In this document: positions 17,633 to 26,514 of the stretch, in pieces
Position numbering within the stretch: the stretch's first letter is position 1
How the letters are laid out: each line of letters starts with the position of its first letter
Assembly: GCA_018266435.1 (NCBI GenBank)
Contig: JAFEAL010000008.1
Coordinates: forward strand, 62,001-126,000
Direction of reading: 5' to 3'
From: Bacteroidota bacterium
GTDB lineage: Bacteria; Bacteroidota; Bacteroidia; Cytophagales; Cyclobacteriaceae
DNA length: 64,000 nucleotides
Notes under the pieces: generated by a model
The model's database searches: none
The model's input: the letters and a program-made list of their open reading frames with translations, nothing else
Told to the model about the DNA's origin: nothing
Made by a program: the position numbers and the translations under genes

Positions 17633-18256
17633 TTAACTGGTTAACGCGTACATAATAATATTTACACTGAAGCGGGTGTTATCAATTTTGTAAAAACGTT
17701 TGTTTCTGAAATCATAATCCCACTCGCAGCCGTAATCTTTGTTGGTGTAAAGCACACCTATTTTATTCTTGATTTCGATGGCTTTCAAATAATTGTGCAC
17801 AATGTCATCGCCCCATCCGTTCAGTTCTTGAGCAGTGGTAGGGGGGCCGTCAAAGTGAAAGAACGAGGAGTAAATTGGATGGTTATTCGGAATTTTTTTT
17901 AGCGAATCTTTTCCAAAGATCACCTCCATCTGCGACTCAAACGACTTGGCAAACAACCCGTCAATATCATGATTGCAGTCATCTGCCAAAACAAACCCTC
18001 CATGGCGAACGTATTTTTCAAAATTCTCTTTTTCTTTGGCCGTAAACTCTACCAGTTTGTGGCCACTCAGGTAGCAAAAGGGACACCTGAAAATTTCGTC
18101 ACTGCTGAGGGGAATAATATTTTCGGTAGTGTCTACGGGCAGCGTAGTGTACTCAATCAGCGAGTTGAGCACGTTAGCCGGCATGCGTTGGTCAACATCC
18201 CAATCGCCCGATTCGTATTGAAGTCTCGTAAAAAAGAATTTATTTCCGGGTTGCAT
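17633..18256 (-). CDS. DUF4159 domain protein
   Basis: Stand-alone DUF4159 protein (207 aa). It begins FFFTRLQYESGDWDVDQRMP, a DUF4159 signature, and includes GGFVLADDCNHDIDGLF and HPIYSSFFHFDG. DUF4159 has a glutamine-amidotransferase-like fold and is usually found in Bat-like clusters, as here. No signal peptide is visible, although many homologues are exported, so the true start could be missed; no convincing upstream ATG with a signal is present. It is the first gene after the terminator at 18321, so transcription of the MoxR unit probably starts in 18257-18320. Confidence 0.85.
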   Translation of the reverse strand: MQPGNKFFFTRLQYESGDWDVDQRMPANVLNSLIEYTTLPVDTTENIIPLSSDEIFRCPFCYLSGHKLVEFTAKEKENFEKYVRHGGFVLADDCNHDIDGLFAKSFESQMEVIFGKDSLKKIPNNHPIYSSFFHFDGPPTTAQELNGWGDDIVHNYLKAIEIKNKIGVLYTNKDYGCEWDYDFRNKRFYKIDNTRFSVNIIMYALTS

Positions 18257-18320
18257 GGTAAAGCAAAACGAAATTTCTGATGGTGCGGTTAATTTATTGA
18301 GATAATTTATACAAGTGGTT

Positions 18321-18362
18321 TAAAATAATAAAGGCTGCTCTTCAGCAGCCTTTATTATTTTA
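18321..18362 (-). terminator. Very strong hairpin between the TldE and DUF4159 genes
   Basis: A 19-bp perfect stem with the four-base loop CTTC, A/T-rich at its base and GC-rich near the loop (GGCTGCT/AGCAGCC). It directly follows the TldE stop codon on the minus strand. It separates the TldD/E array from the MoxR/Bat-like genes. Confidence 0.88.
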
Positions 18363-18373
18363 GGAATCGCCTG

Positions 18374-19708
18374 CTAAACGGCATCGGATAAACTGGAAAA
18401 AGTGAAGTCGCGGATTTTTAGTGGAGGCAATAAATAATTTTGGTTTGACTCCACACTCACCGTTCGCTCAACTTTGCCCAGTTCTTCGAGGTTATTGAGC
18501 ATGATGATCGGACTTTCGTTGAACCGGAAATTTTTTATAGGGTATTGGATTTTCCCGTTTTCGATATAGAATGTACCATCGCGGGTTAGTCCGGTTAGGA
18601 GCAAACTTTGCGGATCTACATCGCGGATGTACCAGAGACGCGTTACCAATACTCCTTTTTTGGTTCCGGCAATCAATTCTTCCAGCGACTTGGTTCCACC
18701 TTCCATGATTGCGGCATCCGGGCCGGGTACGGCTTTTACGCCTTTCTTCTCAGCCCAGTATCGTGAGTAGCTCAGGTTTTTGATCACTCCTTTTTCAATC
18801 CAAGAAATTTTCTCTTGCAGACGCCCGTCTCCACTCCAGGTGCTGGTGGGCAGATCGGGGTGCATGGGGTCAGAGTAAATATTAACGCGCTCGTCAACAA
18901 GTTTTTCACCGAGCCGTGTTCCCCCACCGGCTTTGCTTAAGAAGCTTCGTCCTTCGTCTGCCTCACGGGCATCTAATCCAAAAAATATCCGTTCCAGCAA
19001 AACGGCTGCCGCGGCAGGTTCAAGAATCACGGTGTATTTGCCGGGTTCAATTCCTTTTGCGTTGGCCGATTTAACTGCTTTTTCGGTAGCAATTTCTGTT
19101 GTTTTTTTGGTATCAAGTTTTCTGATGTCGTTGTAGCCACGAGTGGCATATCCTGAACCTTTGCCGTCTTCGGTGCGCACCGTTACCGAAAAATTGGTGT
19201 TGGTGGAGGTGTTGTAGGCAAAGAGTCCTTTTGAATTCATCATTGCATTGAAGCTGGTATTATCTTCCAAAAACCCGGCAGCTACTGCTTTTGCATTTTT
19301 TGCTACGTTCAGACTTTGGGCAACCAGGTCAGCACGCAGTTTGGGTGTGATATCGGCCGTTGATTGAACATACATCATCGAATCGGGGTAAGTCTGCGGC
19401 CCGAGAAACGGAACATATTCCGGATTTTCAGGAGCCAGCTTCGCCAGTTCTTCTGACCTGCGAACTACTTTTTCTAAGGAAGCATCATCAAATTCATTGA
19501 TGGTAGCAATGCCCAACTTTTTTCCGAATGCAGAAGAAACGACCAGTTGACTCTGGGTTACTTTTCCGCTGGTAGAAACCGAATTGCGTGCATACCGGAT
19601 GTTGGCGCTGTCGTTGCTGTTAAGGTTAACTTCGCACTCATCAGCTTTGGAATAGCTCAATACTTTTTTTAGTAGCGCATGAGCTTCGTCTTTGGTTAGT
19701 ATAGCCAT
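18374..19708 (-). CDS. TldE/PmbA-family protein, copy 1
   Basis: TldE-like partner (444 aa) of the TldD peptidase. In characterised TldD/TldE the heterodimer unfolds and cleaves peptides inside a chamber, with the metal site on TldD only. This copy lacks HExxxH, as expected. It has the conserved ARNSVSTSG (about 35-43), EFDDASLEKVVRRSEELA and the C-terminal KIRDFTFSSLSDAV. It starts MAILTKDEAHALLKKVL with no signal peptide, in contrast with the Tat-type TldD encoded four bases upstream. It is a close paralogue of the copy at 21526, with the same length and nearly the same final 50 residues. Confidence 0.9.
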   Translation of the reverse strand: MAILTKDEAHALLKKVLSYSKADECEVNLNSNDSANIRYARNSVSTSGKVTQSQLVVSSAFGKKLGIATINEFDDASLEKVVRRSEELAKLAPENPEYVPFLGPQTYPDSMMYVQSTADITPKLRADLVAQSLNVAKNAKAVAAGFLEDNTSFNAMMNSKGLFAYNTSTNTNFSVTVRTEDGKGSGYATRGYNDIRKLDTKKTTEIATEKAVKSANAKGIEPGKYTVILEPAAAAVLLERIFFGLDAREADEGRSFLSKAGGGTRLGEKLVDERVNIYSDPMHPDLPTSTWSGDGRLQEKISWIEKGVIKNLSYSRYWAEKKGVKAVPGPDAAIMEGGTKSLEELIAGTKKGVLVTRLWYIRDVDPQSLLLTGLTRDGTFYIENGKIQYPIKNFRFNESPIIMLNNLEELGKVERTVSVESNQNYLLPPLKIRDFTFSSLSDAV

Positions 19709-19712
19709 GGTA

Positions 19713-21353
19713 TTATCCGATATTTCGTGAGGTGTTGATTACGTTTACTGAATTGAAGCGAGCTGTGGCCGCACCGTGCGATACAGAATTGCTTTGAGGT
19801 GGCTGGCCTTTGCCATCGCCAAAGGCCCCGCCTAAACGATAGTCGCTCTCATCGGCAATCTCTACACACGAGTTCCAAAACTCCTGGCTGTTGGCCTGGT
19901 AGGCCACATCTTTGAGCATACCTGCAATTTTTCCGTTTTTGATTTCGTAAAATAATTGCCCGCCAAACTGAAAGTTATAGCGCTGTTGATCAATGGAGAA
20001 CGACCCGTCACCGATTATGTAAATTCCTTTTTCCACACCTTTGATCAGGTCATCAATGCTTTTCTTTTGTTTGCCCGGTTGCAGCGAAACATTGGGCATG
20101 CGCTGAAACTGTACGCTGCTCCAGTTGTCGGCATAGCAGCAACCCTGAGAAGCGTTGAGCCCGATAATATGTGCCTGATCGCGTATGGTTTGGTAGTTCA
20201 CCAGAATTCCGTCTTTGATTAAATCCCATTTGCCACACTGCACCCCTTCATCGTCATAGCCTACCGCACCCAGCGAGCCTACTTGTGTTTTGTCTGCTAC
20301 GAAGTTGACGATCTTACTTCCGAAATTGAATTTTTTGGATTGCCACTTATCCAGTGTGAGAAAACTGGTGCCGGCAAAGTTAGCTTCATAACCCAACACA
20401 CGGTCTAACTCAGTCGGGTGGCCGACTGATTCGTGAATGGTTAGCCACAAATGTGAGGGATCTAAAATCAAATCGTATTTGCCGGGCTCTACTGACTTGG
20501 CTTTCAGTTTTTCTCCGGCTTGCACACCGCCAGACTTGGCATCTTCCAACATATCGTAGCGGCCTTTGTACAGCGTGGTTACACTTTGAATTTTATCTTG
20601 TGGACGCCAGTCGAGGTATTCATAACCCATGCCCATGGGGGCACTCAATGTATTGCGGGTTTCAAACTTGCCCGTGGTGGCATCAATCTTAGTGATAAAA
20701 AATGCAGGCCATATCCGGTGAACATCCTGATCGATGTATGAACCATCTGTGGAGGCAAAATATTTTTGTTCGTTGATCAGGAAGAGCAACGAGGTGATGT
20801 AGCTCGCTCCTGATTTCATGGCCGCATCGTTTACACCAAGCAGGAGATCTACTTTTTCTTTAATCGGAACTTCGAATGCGTTTTTTTGAATAGGTGTTTT
20901 CCAACTTACCTCTCCATAACCTTTCTGTGGAGCAAGCTGTACGGGTTCAGTTAGTAGTTTTGAATTTTCTTTGGCAATGGCAACGGCTGTCTCGGCTGCT
21001 TTGGCGATGCTGTCTTTGTCGAGTTTATCGGTAGCAGCAAAACCCCAGCCCCCGTTGGCAATAACGCGTACACCCAGCCCGTACGATTCGGTATTGACAA
21101 TGTTCTGCACTTTTTCTTCGCGCGTTACCACAAACTGATTGAGGTACCGGCCAATGCGTACATCTGAATAGGTGGCGCCTTTGCTCCGGGCCGCGTTGAG
21201 CGCTACATCAGCCAGTTGTTTTTTCAACGCTACGTCAACAGTTTCCAGCACTTTTTCGGGTGGGATGGATTTTCCCATACCTGGTATGCCCGACAGCAAT
21301 GCTGCACCGGAGGCACCCATGCCGGTTAGGTAGATAAAGTCTCTTCGTTTCAT
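19713..21353 (-). CDS. TldD-family metallopeptidase with Tat signal, copy 1
   Basis: TldD-like zinc peptidase (546 aa). The N-terminus MKRRDFIYLTGMGASGAAL is a twin-arginine signal (KRRDF then a hydrophobic stretch). HESVGH at 307-312 is the HExxxH metal site. The C-terminal motif that reads CGKxGQ in E. coli TldD is DGKGQ here (Asp 513), so the third ligand may differ. A conserved GCCY pair precedes QFQRMPNVSLQPG. The TldE gene starts four bases downstream, so the two form a pair. The Tat signal predicts a periplasmic location, unlike the cytoplasmic E. coli enzyme. Confidence 0.92.
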   Translation of the reverse strand: MKRRDFIYLTGMGASGAALLSGIPGMGKSIPPEKVLETVDVALKKQLADVALNAARSKGATYSDVRIGRYLNQFVVTREEKVQNIVNTESYGLGVRVIANGGWGFAATDKLDKDSIAKAAETAVAIAKENSKLLTEPVQLAPQKGYGEVSWKTPIQKNAFEVPIKEKVDLLLGVNDAAMKSGASYITSLLFLINEQKYFASTDGSYIDQDVHRIWPAFFITKIDATTGKFETRNTLSAPMGMGYEYLDWRPQDKIQSVTTLYKGRYDMLEDAKSGGVQAGEKLKAKSVEPGKYDLILDPSHLWLTIHESVGHPTELDRVLGYEANFAGTSFLTLDKWQSKKFNFGSKIVNFVADKTQVGSLGAVGYDDEGVQCGKWDLIKDGILVNYQTIRDQAHIIGLNASQGCCYADNWSSVQFQRMPNVSLQPGKQKKSIDDLIKGVEKGIYIIGDGSFSIDQQRYNFQFGGQLFYEIKNGKIAGMLKDVAYQANSQEFWNSCVEIADESDYRLGGAFGDGKGQPPQSNSVSHGAATARFNSVNVINTSRNIG

Positions 21354-21473
21354 TGGTGAGGGTTTAGTCTTTTTAAATACTTATCTCACACGGATTAATC
21401 TGAAAAATGTTACACCAACCCATCAGGTAATTGATGAGCGGTTTTATAAATCTTTACCAGCTATTTCAAAAAA

Positions 21474-21499
21474 AAATCCCTGAATGACTCCAGGGATTT
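21474..21499 (-). terminator. Rho-independent terminator between the two TldD/E pairs
   Basis: A 9-bp stem (AAATCCCTG / CAGGGATTT) with an 8-base loop, followed on the minus strand by nine T. It lies about 27 bases after the stop of TldE copy 2 and ends that TldD-TldE unit before copy 1 begins. Confidence 0.87.
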
Positions 21500-21525
21500 G
21501 AAAAAATCAAAAGTAGGTATGAAAA

Positions 21526-22860
21526 CTAAACCGCATCCGACAAACTGGAGAAAGTAAAGTCGCGGATTTTCATAGACGGGATAAACCCGTTGGGGTTACC
21601 TTCGCTGGTGACCACTCGCTCTTGTTTGCCCAGGGTCTCAAGGTTATTCAACATGATGATTGGGCTTTCGTTGAACCGGAAATTTTTGATCGGGTGTTTT
21701 ATTTTTCCGTTTTCGATGAAGAAAGTTCCGTCACGTGTTAATCCTGTGTACAATAATGTCTGCGGGTCAACGGGCCGGATGTACCAGAAGCGTGTAACCA
21801 GCACCCCGCGTTTGGTGTCTTTGATCATGTCTTCAATAGATGCCGTGCCTCCTTCCATAATTGTGTTTCCGCCAAATGGAACAGGCGCTACATTTTTATG
21901 CGAAGCCCAGTAACGGTCGTAAAATAAATTAGCTACAGTGCCATTTTTTATAAGGTCCATTCTCTTGCGCGCTTGCCCATCATTTGCCCAGGGCGAAGCC
22001 GGCACCTCATCGTGCCACGGGTCGGTATAGATATTCACGCGCTCATCCACAATTTTTTCTCCGAGCTTAGTGCCGCCACCTTTCTTGGCATAAAAACTCC
22101 GCCCTTCATCGGCCTGCCGCGCATTCATGTTGAGCATCAGGCGAACCAAGTCAGCTGCAGCAGAAGATTCCAGCACCACGGTGTATTTTCCGGGCTCAAG
22201 TGCTTTGGCATTTCTCGACATCAAAGCTTTGTCAATAGCGGTTTTAGAGGCAAGAGATGGGTTCATCTTACTTACATCAGCTGCGGTACTCCCGGCCCAC
22301 CCTGAGCCGGTGCCATCGTTGGTGCGCATGGTTACCGTAAAATTGGCGCTTGTAGCCTTGTTGTAGGCATACAATCCTTTGCTGTTCATCAAAGCGTTGA
22401 ACCCCCGGTTGTCGTCAAGGAAACCGGCTGCCGTTATATTTTTTGCCGCGGCCGGATTGATGCTGTCGGCTGCTACCTTAGCTCTGAACTCGGGCGAAAT
22501 TTTCGCGGTGGCTTCTGCCCATGTTTTTGATTCTCCTCCATAGGTCGGCTGAGGTATCGGCTCCATAAACTCGGGGTTTTCGGGCGCCAGTTGAGCCAGC
22601 TCTTCTGCGCGCCTGACTACTTTCTCGAGTGAGGCATCATCAAACTCATTGATGGTGGCTGTGCCTGATTTTTTTCCATAGTAAGACTGAACAGCCAGGC
22701 TTACGTTGCTGTCTTCGCCCGAAGTGGATACGCTGTTTCGCGCATAGCGAATGTTGCCTCCGTCATTTCCGTTGAGGCTGGCTTGTATGCCGTCTGCTTT
22801 GGAGAAACCAATTACCTTTTTCAGGATTTGTTCGGCTTCGTCTTTGGTTAGTATGGCCAT
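21526..22860 (-). CDS. TldE/PmbA-family protein, copy 2
   Basis: Second TldE-like protein (444 aa), a tandem paralogue of the copy at 18374. It shares the opening MAILTKDEAEQILKKV, ARNSVSTSG, EFDDASLEKVVRRAEELAQLAPENPE and the ending MKIRDFTFSSLSDAV. It differs mainly in surface stretches such as FLDDNRGFNALMNSKGLYAYN. It has no HExxxH and no signal peptide. It follows TldD copy 2 after 36 bases and is closed by the terminator at 21474. It probably forms a heterodimer with the TldD made from the same transcript, but cross-pairing among paralogues is possible. Confidence 0.9.
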   Translation of the reverse strand: MAILTKDEAEQILKKVIGFSKADGIQASLNGNDGGNIRYARNSVSTSGEDSNVSLAVQSYYGKKSGTATINEFDDASLEKVVRRAEELAQLAPENPEFMEPIPQPTYGGESKTWAEATAKISPEFRAKVAADSINPAAAKNITAAGFLDDNRGFNALMNSKGLYAYNKATSANFTVTMRTNDGTGSGWAGSTAADVSKMNPSLASKTAIDKALMSRNAKALEPGKYTVVLESSAAADLVRLMLNMNARQADEGRSFYAKKGGGTKLGEKIVDERVNIYTDPWHDEVPASPWANDGQARKRMDLIKNGTVANLFYDRYWASHKNVAPVPFGGNTIMEGGTASIEDMIKDTKRGVLVTRFWYIRPVDPQTLLYTGLTRDGTFFIENGKIKHPIKNFRFNESPIIMLNNLETLGKQERVVTSEGNPNGFIPSMKIRDFTFSSLSDAV

Positions 22861-22870
22861 AATTTTTATT

Positions 22871-22898
22871 TACGATTTTAGATTTCAGATTTACGATT
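22871..22898. repeat. Degenerate GATTT-type tandem repeat between TldD and TldE copies
   Basis: The spacer consists of imperfect units of the form TACGATTTTAGATTTCAGATTTACGATT. Such low-complexity spacers are frequent between Bacteroidota genes. No regulatory function is evident. Confidence 0.5.
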
Positions 22899-24537
22899 AG
22901 ATGGTTCGTCCGGTGTTGATCACGTTGATACCGTTGAAACGTGCTGTGGCGGAACCGTGCGATACGGCATTGGACTGAGTGGGTTGGCCTTTGCCATCAT
23001 TGAATGCGCCCCCCAACCGGTAGTCGCGCGCATCACAAATTTGTGAGCATGAGTTCCAGAACTCTTGTGTGTTGGCCTGATAAGCCACATCTTTCAACAT
23101 GCCTTCTATTTTTCCATTTTTTATTTCAAAGAAAAGCACACCGCCAAACTGGAAGTTGTAGCGCTGCTGGTCGATGGAGAATGATCCGTCTTTCACAATG
23201 TATATTCCTTTTTCTACTCCGGCCACCATTTGCGCGGGCGTCAGTTGCTCTTTGCCAGGTTGTAACGATACGTTGGCCATGCGTTGAAATTGAACATCAC
23301 TCCAGCTTTGCGAGTAACAGCAGCCGTGCGATTCGTTTTGACCGATGATGTTCACCTGATCGCGGATGGCCTGGTAGTTGACCAAAATTCCATCTTTGAT
23401 TAAATCCCATTGTTTGCACTTCACGCCCTCATCATCATACCCCACGGCTCCGAGTGAACCTACTTGAGTTTTGTCGGCTACTACATTGACTTGCTTACTT
23501 CCGAAGTTGAATTTTTTTGTCTGCCATTTGTCGAGCGTGAGGAAACTGGTGCCGGCAAAGTTGGCTTCATAGCCCAGCACGCGATCGAGTTCGGTGGGGT
23601 GACCAACGGACTCATGGATTGTCAACCAAAGATGTGAGGGGTCAAGTACCAAATCGTATTTGCCCGGCTCTACTGATTTTGCAGCAATCATCTGCTTCAC
23701 TTGCTCGGCCGCCATGCCGGCATCTTCAACGATGTCGTACGATTTGTTATAAAGAATAATGCCTCCCGGTCCGTTTATTTTATCTTCTGATTTGCCATCG
23801 AGGTACTCGTAGCCCATGCCTACCGGAGAACTGAATCCGGGGCGACTTTTGAACTGGCCTGATGCGCGGTCGATTGCGTTGACATTGAAAGATGGTAAGA
23901 TGCGGTGAATGTCCTGATCGATGTAAGAGCCTTCGGAGGAGGCAAAATATTTTTGTTCATTCACGAGAAAAATGATGCTGTTGACAAAGTTGGCTCCTTT
24001 TTCAAGAGCTTTGGCATTGGTGGCAAGCAACAAATCTACTTTGTCTTTGATCGGTACTTCAAAACCGTTTTTTACGATCGGTGTTTTCCACGACACTTCG
24101 CCATACGATGGCGTGGCCGCAAGTTTCACCGGCTCTTTTTGAAATTTGGAATTGGCTTTGGCAATGGCTACGGCTCGCTCGGCTGTTTTTTTCATGCCGT
24201 CTGGCGTAACACTGTTGCTGGCGGCAAAACCCCACGTGCCGTTGGCAATCACGCGAATGCCTACCCCGAATGATTCGGTGTTCACAATGTTTTGAACTTT
24301 CTTTTCACGGGTGAAAATAAATTGATTGAGGTAGCGGCCAATGCGCACATCGGTGTATGTTGCTCCCAGCGATTTTGTGGTATTGAGCGCAATGTCAGCC
24401 AGTTGCTTTTTTTGTGCGGCATCCAGCATTGGTTCGAGCAGCCTCGATACATCCACCGGGCTGCCAAACGATGAGAACGGCAGCATCATGGCGCCAGCGC
24501 TCATTCCGGTCAGTTGAATAAAATCTCGTCTTTTCAT
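22897..24537 (-). CDS. TldD-family metallopeptidase with Tat signal, copy 2
   Basis: TldD-like peptidase (546 aa). The Tat-type signal is MKRRDFIQLTGMSAGAMMLP, and HESVGH lies at 308-313. GCCYSQSWSDVQFQRMANVSLQPG and the C-terminal DGKGQP (Asp 514) are as in the other copies. It is closer to copy 3 than to copy 1: both have FGVGIRVIANGTWGFAA and end INTGRTI. It forms a unit with TldE copy 2 downstream. TldD copy 3 ends 71 bases upstream without a visible terminator, so the three genes could share a transcript. Confidence 0.92.
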   Translation of the reverse strand: MKRRDFIQLTGMSAGAMMLPFSSFGSPVDVSRLLEPMLDAAQKKQLADIALNTTKSLGATYTDVRIGRYLNQFIFTREKKVQNIVNTESFGVGIRVIANGTWGFAASNSVTPDGMKKTAERAVAIAKANSKFQKEPVKLAATPSYGEVSWKTPIVKNGFEVPIKDKVDLLLATNAKALEKGANFVNSIIFLVNEQKYFASSEGSYIDQDIHRILPSFNVNAIDRASGQFKSRPGFSSPVGMGYEYLDGKSEDKINGPGGIILYNKSYDIVEDAGMAAEQVKQMIAAKSVEPGKYDLVLDPSHLWLTIHESVGHPTELDRVLGYEANFAGTSFLTLDKWQTKKFNFGSKQVNVVADKTQVGSLGAVGYDDEGVKCKQWDLIKDGILVNYQAIRDQVNIIGQNESHGCCYSQSWSDVQFQRMANVSLQPGKEQLTPAQMVAGVEKGIYIVKDGSFSIDQQRYNFQFGGVLFFEIKNGKIEGMLKDVAYQANTQEFWNSCSQICDARDYRLGGAFNDGKGQPTQSNAVSHGSATARFNGINVINTGRTI

Positions 24538-24608
24538 TAGTTGGTATTCAAAGTTTATAATTCATTGTTCAAAAACTCTAATCATCTCTGCTGTTTTAAA
24601 TGTTGCTT

Positions 24609-26249
24609 TCAAATCGTTCTTCCGGTGTTGATTACATTCACTCCATTGAATCGTGAAGTAGAACTGCCGTGTGATACTGCACTGATCTGTGAAGGCTGGC
24701 CTTTGCCATCGAAGAAGGAACCAAAGAGCCGGTAATCTTTTTCATCACAAATTTTTGCACAACTGTTCCAAAACTCCTGCGTGTTGGATTGATAGGCTAC
24801 ATCGTTGAGCATGCCAGTGATTTCGCCATTTTTAATTTCATAAAATGCAGTACCACCAAACTGAAAATTATACCGTTGCTGATCAATAGAGTATGATCCG
24901 CGTCCGGCAATGTAGATTCCTTTCTCTACATCTTTGATCATCTGTGCCGAAGAGTACGGCTCCTGACCCGGTGCCAGTGAAACATTGGGCATGCGCTGAA
25001 ACTGTACATCGCTCCAACTTTGCGCATAGCAACAGCCGTGCGATTCCTTTTGGCCTACGATATGAACCTGATCGCGAATGGCCTCTACATTTACAAAAAT
25101 TCCGGCTTTGATCAGGTCCCAACGTTTGGCTTTTACTCCTTCATCGTCATAACCCACTGCACCCAGTGAGCCGGCCTGGGTTTTGTCGGCAAAGATGTTG
25201 ACTTGCTTGCTTCCGTAGTTGAATGTTCCCGACTTCAGTTTGTCCAATGTGGCAAAACTGGTGCCGGCATAGTTAGCTTCGTAGCCTAAAATGCGATCAA
25301 GCTCAAGCGGGTGGCCTACTGACTCGTGAATGGTGAGGCCCAGGTGATTAGGTTCCAATACCAAATCATACTTGCCGGGCTCTACGGATTTTGCTGAAAT
25401 CATTTCTTTTGCCTGCCTTGCCGCGATGGCGGCATCCTCAATAATATCATAGCTATTGCGGTACAGCACCATGCCGGAGGGACCAGGCAATTTATCTTCT
25501 GGCTTAGGAATCATGTACTCATAACCCATGCCCATGGGAGCACTCATGGCAGCCCGCGATTTGAATTTTCCTGATGCGCGGTCGGTGACTGAGACGGTGA
25601 ACGTAGGCCAGATACGGTGAATGTCCTGGTCGATGTAGGAACCATCAGTGGAGGCAAAATATTTTTGTTCATTTACCTGAAACAAGTTTGAATTAGCAAA
25701 GCTTGCTCCGTTTTTCAATGCTTCTGAATTGGCGCGAAGCAGCAAATCAACCTTTTCGGCTACAGGCACCTCTAATGAATTTTTTTGCAGGGGAGTATTC
25801 CAACTCACTTCGCCATGGCCTTCGTTGGGAGCGAGCACAACAGGTTCTTTCTGGTATTTTGAGTTTGCCTTGGCTATGCGCACCGCTTGCTCGGTGGCCA
25901 TCTTCACACCTTCATTGGTTACAGCATTGGTGGCGGCAAAACCCCACGTACCATTGGCAATCACGCGTATGCCCACCCCAAACGATTCGGTGTTAACAAT
26001 GTTCTGAACTTTATTTTCGCGGGTGCTTATAAATTGATTTAAATAGCGACCAATCCGTACATCGGTATATGTGGCACCCAACAATTTGGCGGTGTTGAGG
26101 GCGACATCGGCCAGTTGTTTTTTTGCGGCCACGGACAAAAACGGTTCTACTAATTTATCAACTGAAACCGGGTTGCCAAAGGTTGGAAACGAAAGTATCG
26201 AACCTGCAATGCCTGCACCAGTCAATTGAACAAAATCCCTTCTTTTCAT
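24609..26249 (-). CDS. TldD-family metallopeptidase with Tat signal, copy 3 (no TldE of its own)
   Basis: Third TldD-like peptidase (546 aa) and first gene of the array. The signal is MKRRDFVQLTGAGIAGSIL, HESVGH is at 308-313, GCCYAQSWSDVQFQRMPN is present, and DGKGQP has its Asp at 514. All catalytic features match copies 1 and 2, so it is probably active. No TldE follows it directly; the next gene is TldD copy 2. It may share a TldE with a neighbour or act alone. The equal length of all three copies argues for duplication without decay. Confidence 0.92.
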   Translation of the reverse strand: MKRRDFVQLTGAGIAGSILSFPTFGNPVSVDKLVEPFLSVAAKKQLADVALNTAKLLGATYTDVRIGRYLNQFISTRENKVQNIVNTESFGVGIRVIANGTWGFAATNAVTNEGVKMATEQAVRIAKANSKYQKEPVVLAPNEGHGEVSWNTPLQKNSLEVPVAEKVDLLLRANSEALKNGASFANSNLFQVNEQKYFASTDGSYIDQDIHRIWPTFTVSVTDRASGKFKSRAAMSAPMGMGYEYMIPKPEDKLPGPSGMVLYRNSYDIIEDAAIAARQAKEMISAKSVEPGKYDLVLEPNHLGLTIHESVGHPLELDRILGYEANYAGTSFATLDKLKSGTFNYGSKQVNIFADKTQAGSLGAVGYDDEGVKAKRWDLIKAGIFVNVEAIRDQVHIVGQKESHGCCYAQSWSDVQFQRMPNVSLAPGQEPYSSAQMIKDVEKGIYIAGRGSYSIDQQRYNFQFGGTAFYEIKNGEITGMLNDVAYQSNTQEFWNSCAKICDEKDYRLFGSFFDGKGQPSQISAVSHGSSTSRFNGVNVINTGRTI

Positions 26250-26470
26250 TTGCTGTCTTTTTATCTGCGTGAAATGAAAAGTACGGAAAAATATTCTTTG
26301 GGGTTATAAAAAATGCTGATGGCTATTTTTTTTTATGTGAATGGTTGATCAACGGCATCGTACCAACTCAGTATTTATTTATTGAGTACCGTATTGCCTT
26401 TATTCTTTTCACACCATGACAGGCAGAATACAAAAAAATTTAAAAACTCTAAGGTTTGTACAACTCCGGT

Positions 26471-26478
26471 TATCTTTG
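26471..26478 (+). promoter_or_regulatory. Probable -7 element upstream of the rhodanese/TlpA pair
   Basis: TATCTTTG matches TAnnTTTG exactly. The nearest TTTG upstream (26455-26458) is only 12 bases away, shorter than usual, so the -33 element is uncertain. It supports starting translation at 26515 rather than 26416. Confidence 0.5.
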
Positions 26479-26514
26479 TTTTTCTTGAACAGGATGTACG
26501 CTAAATACTTAACT

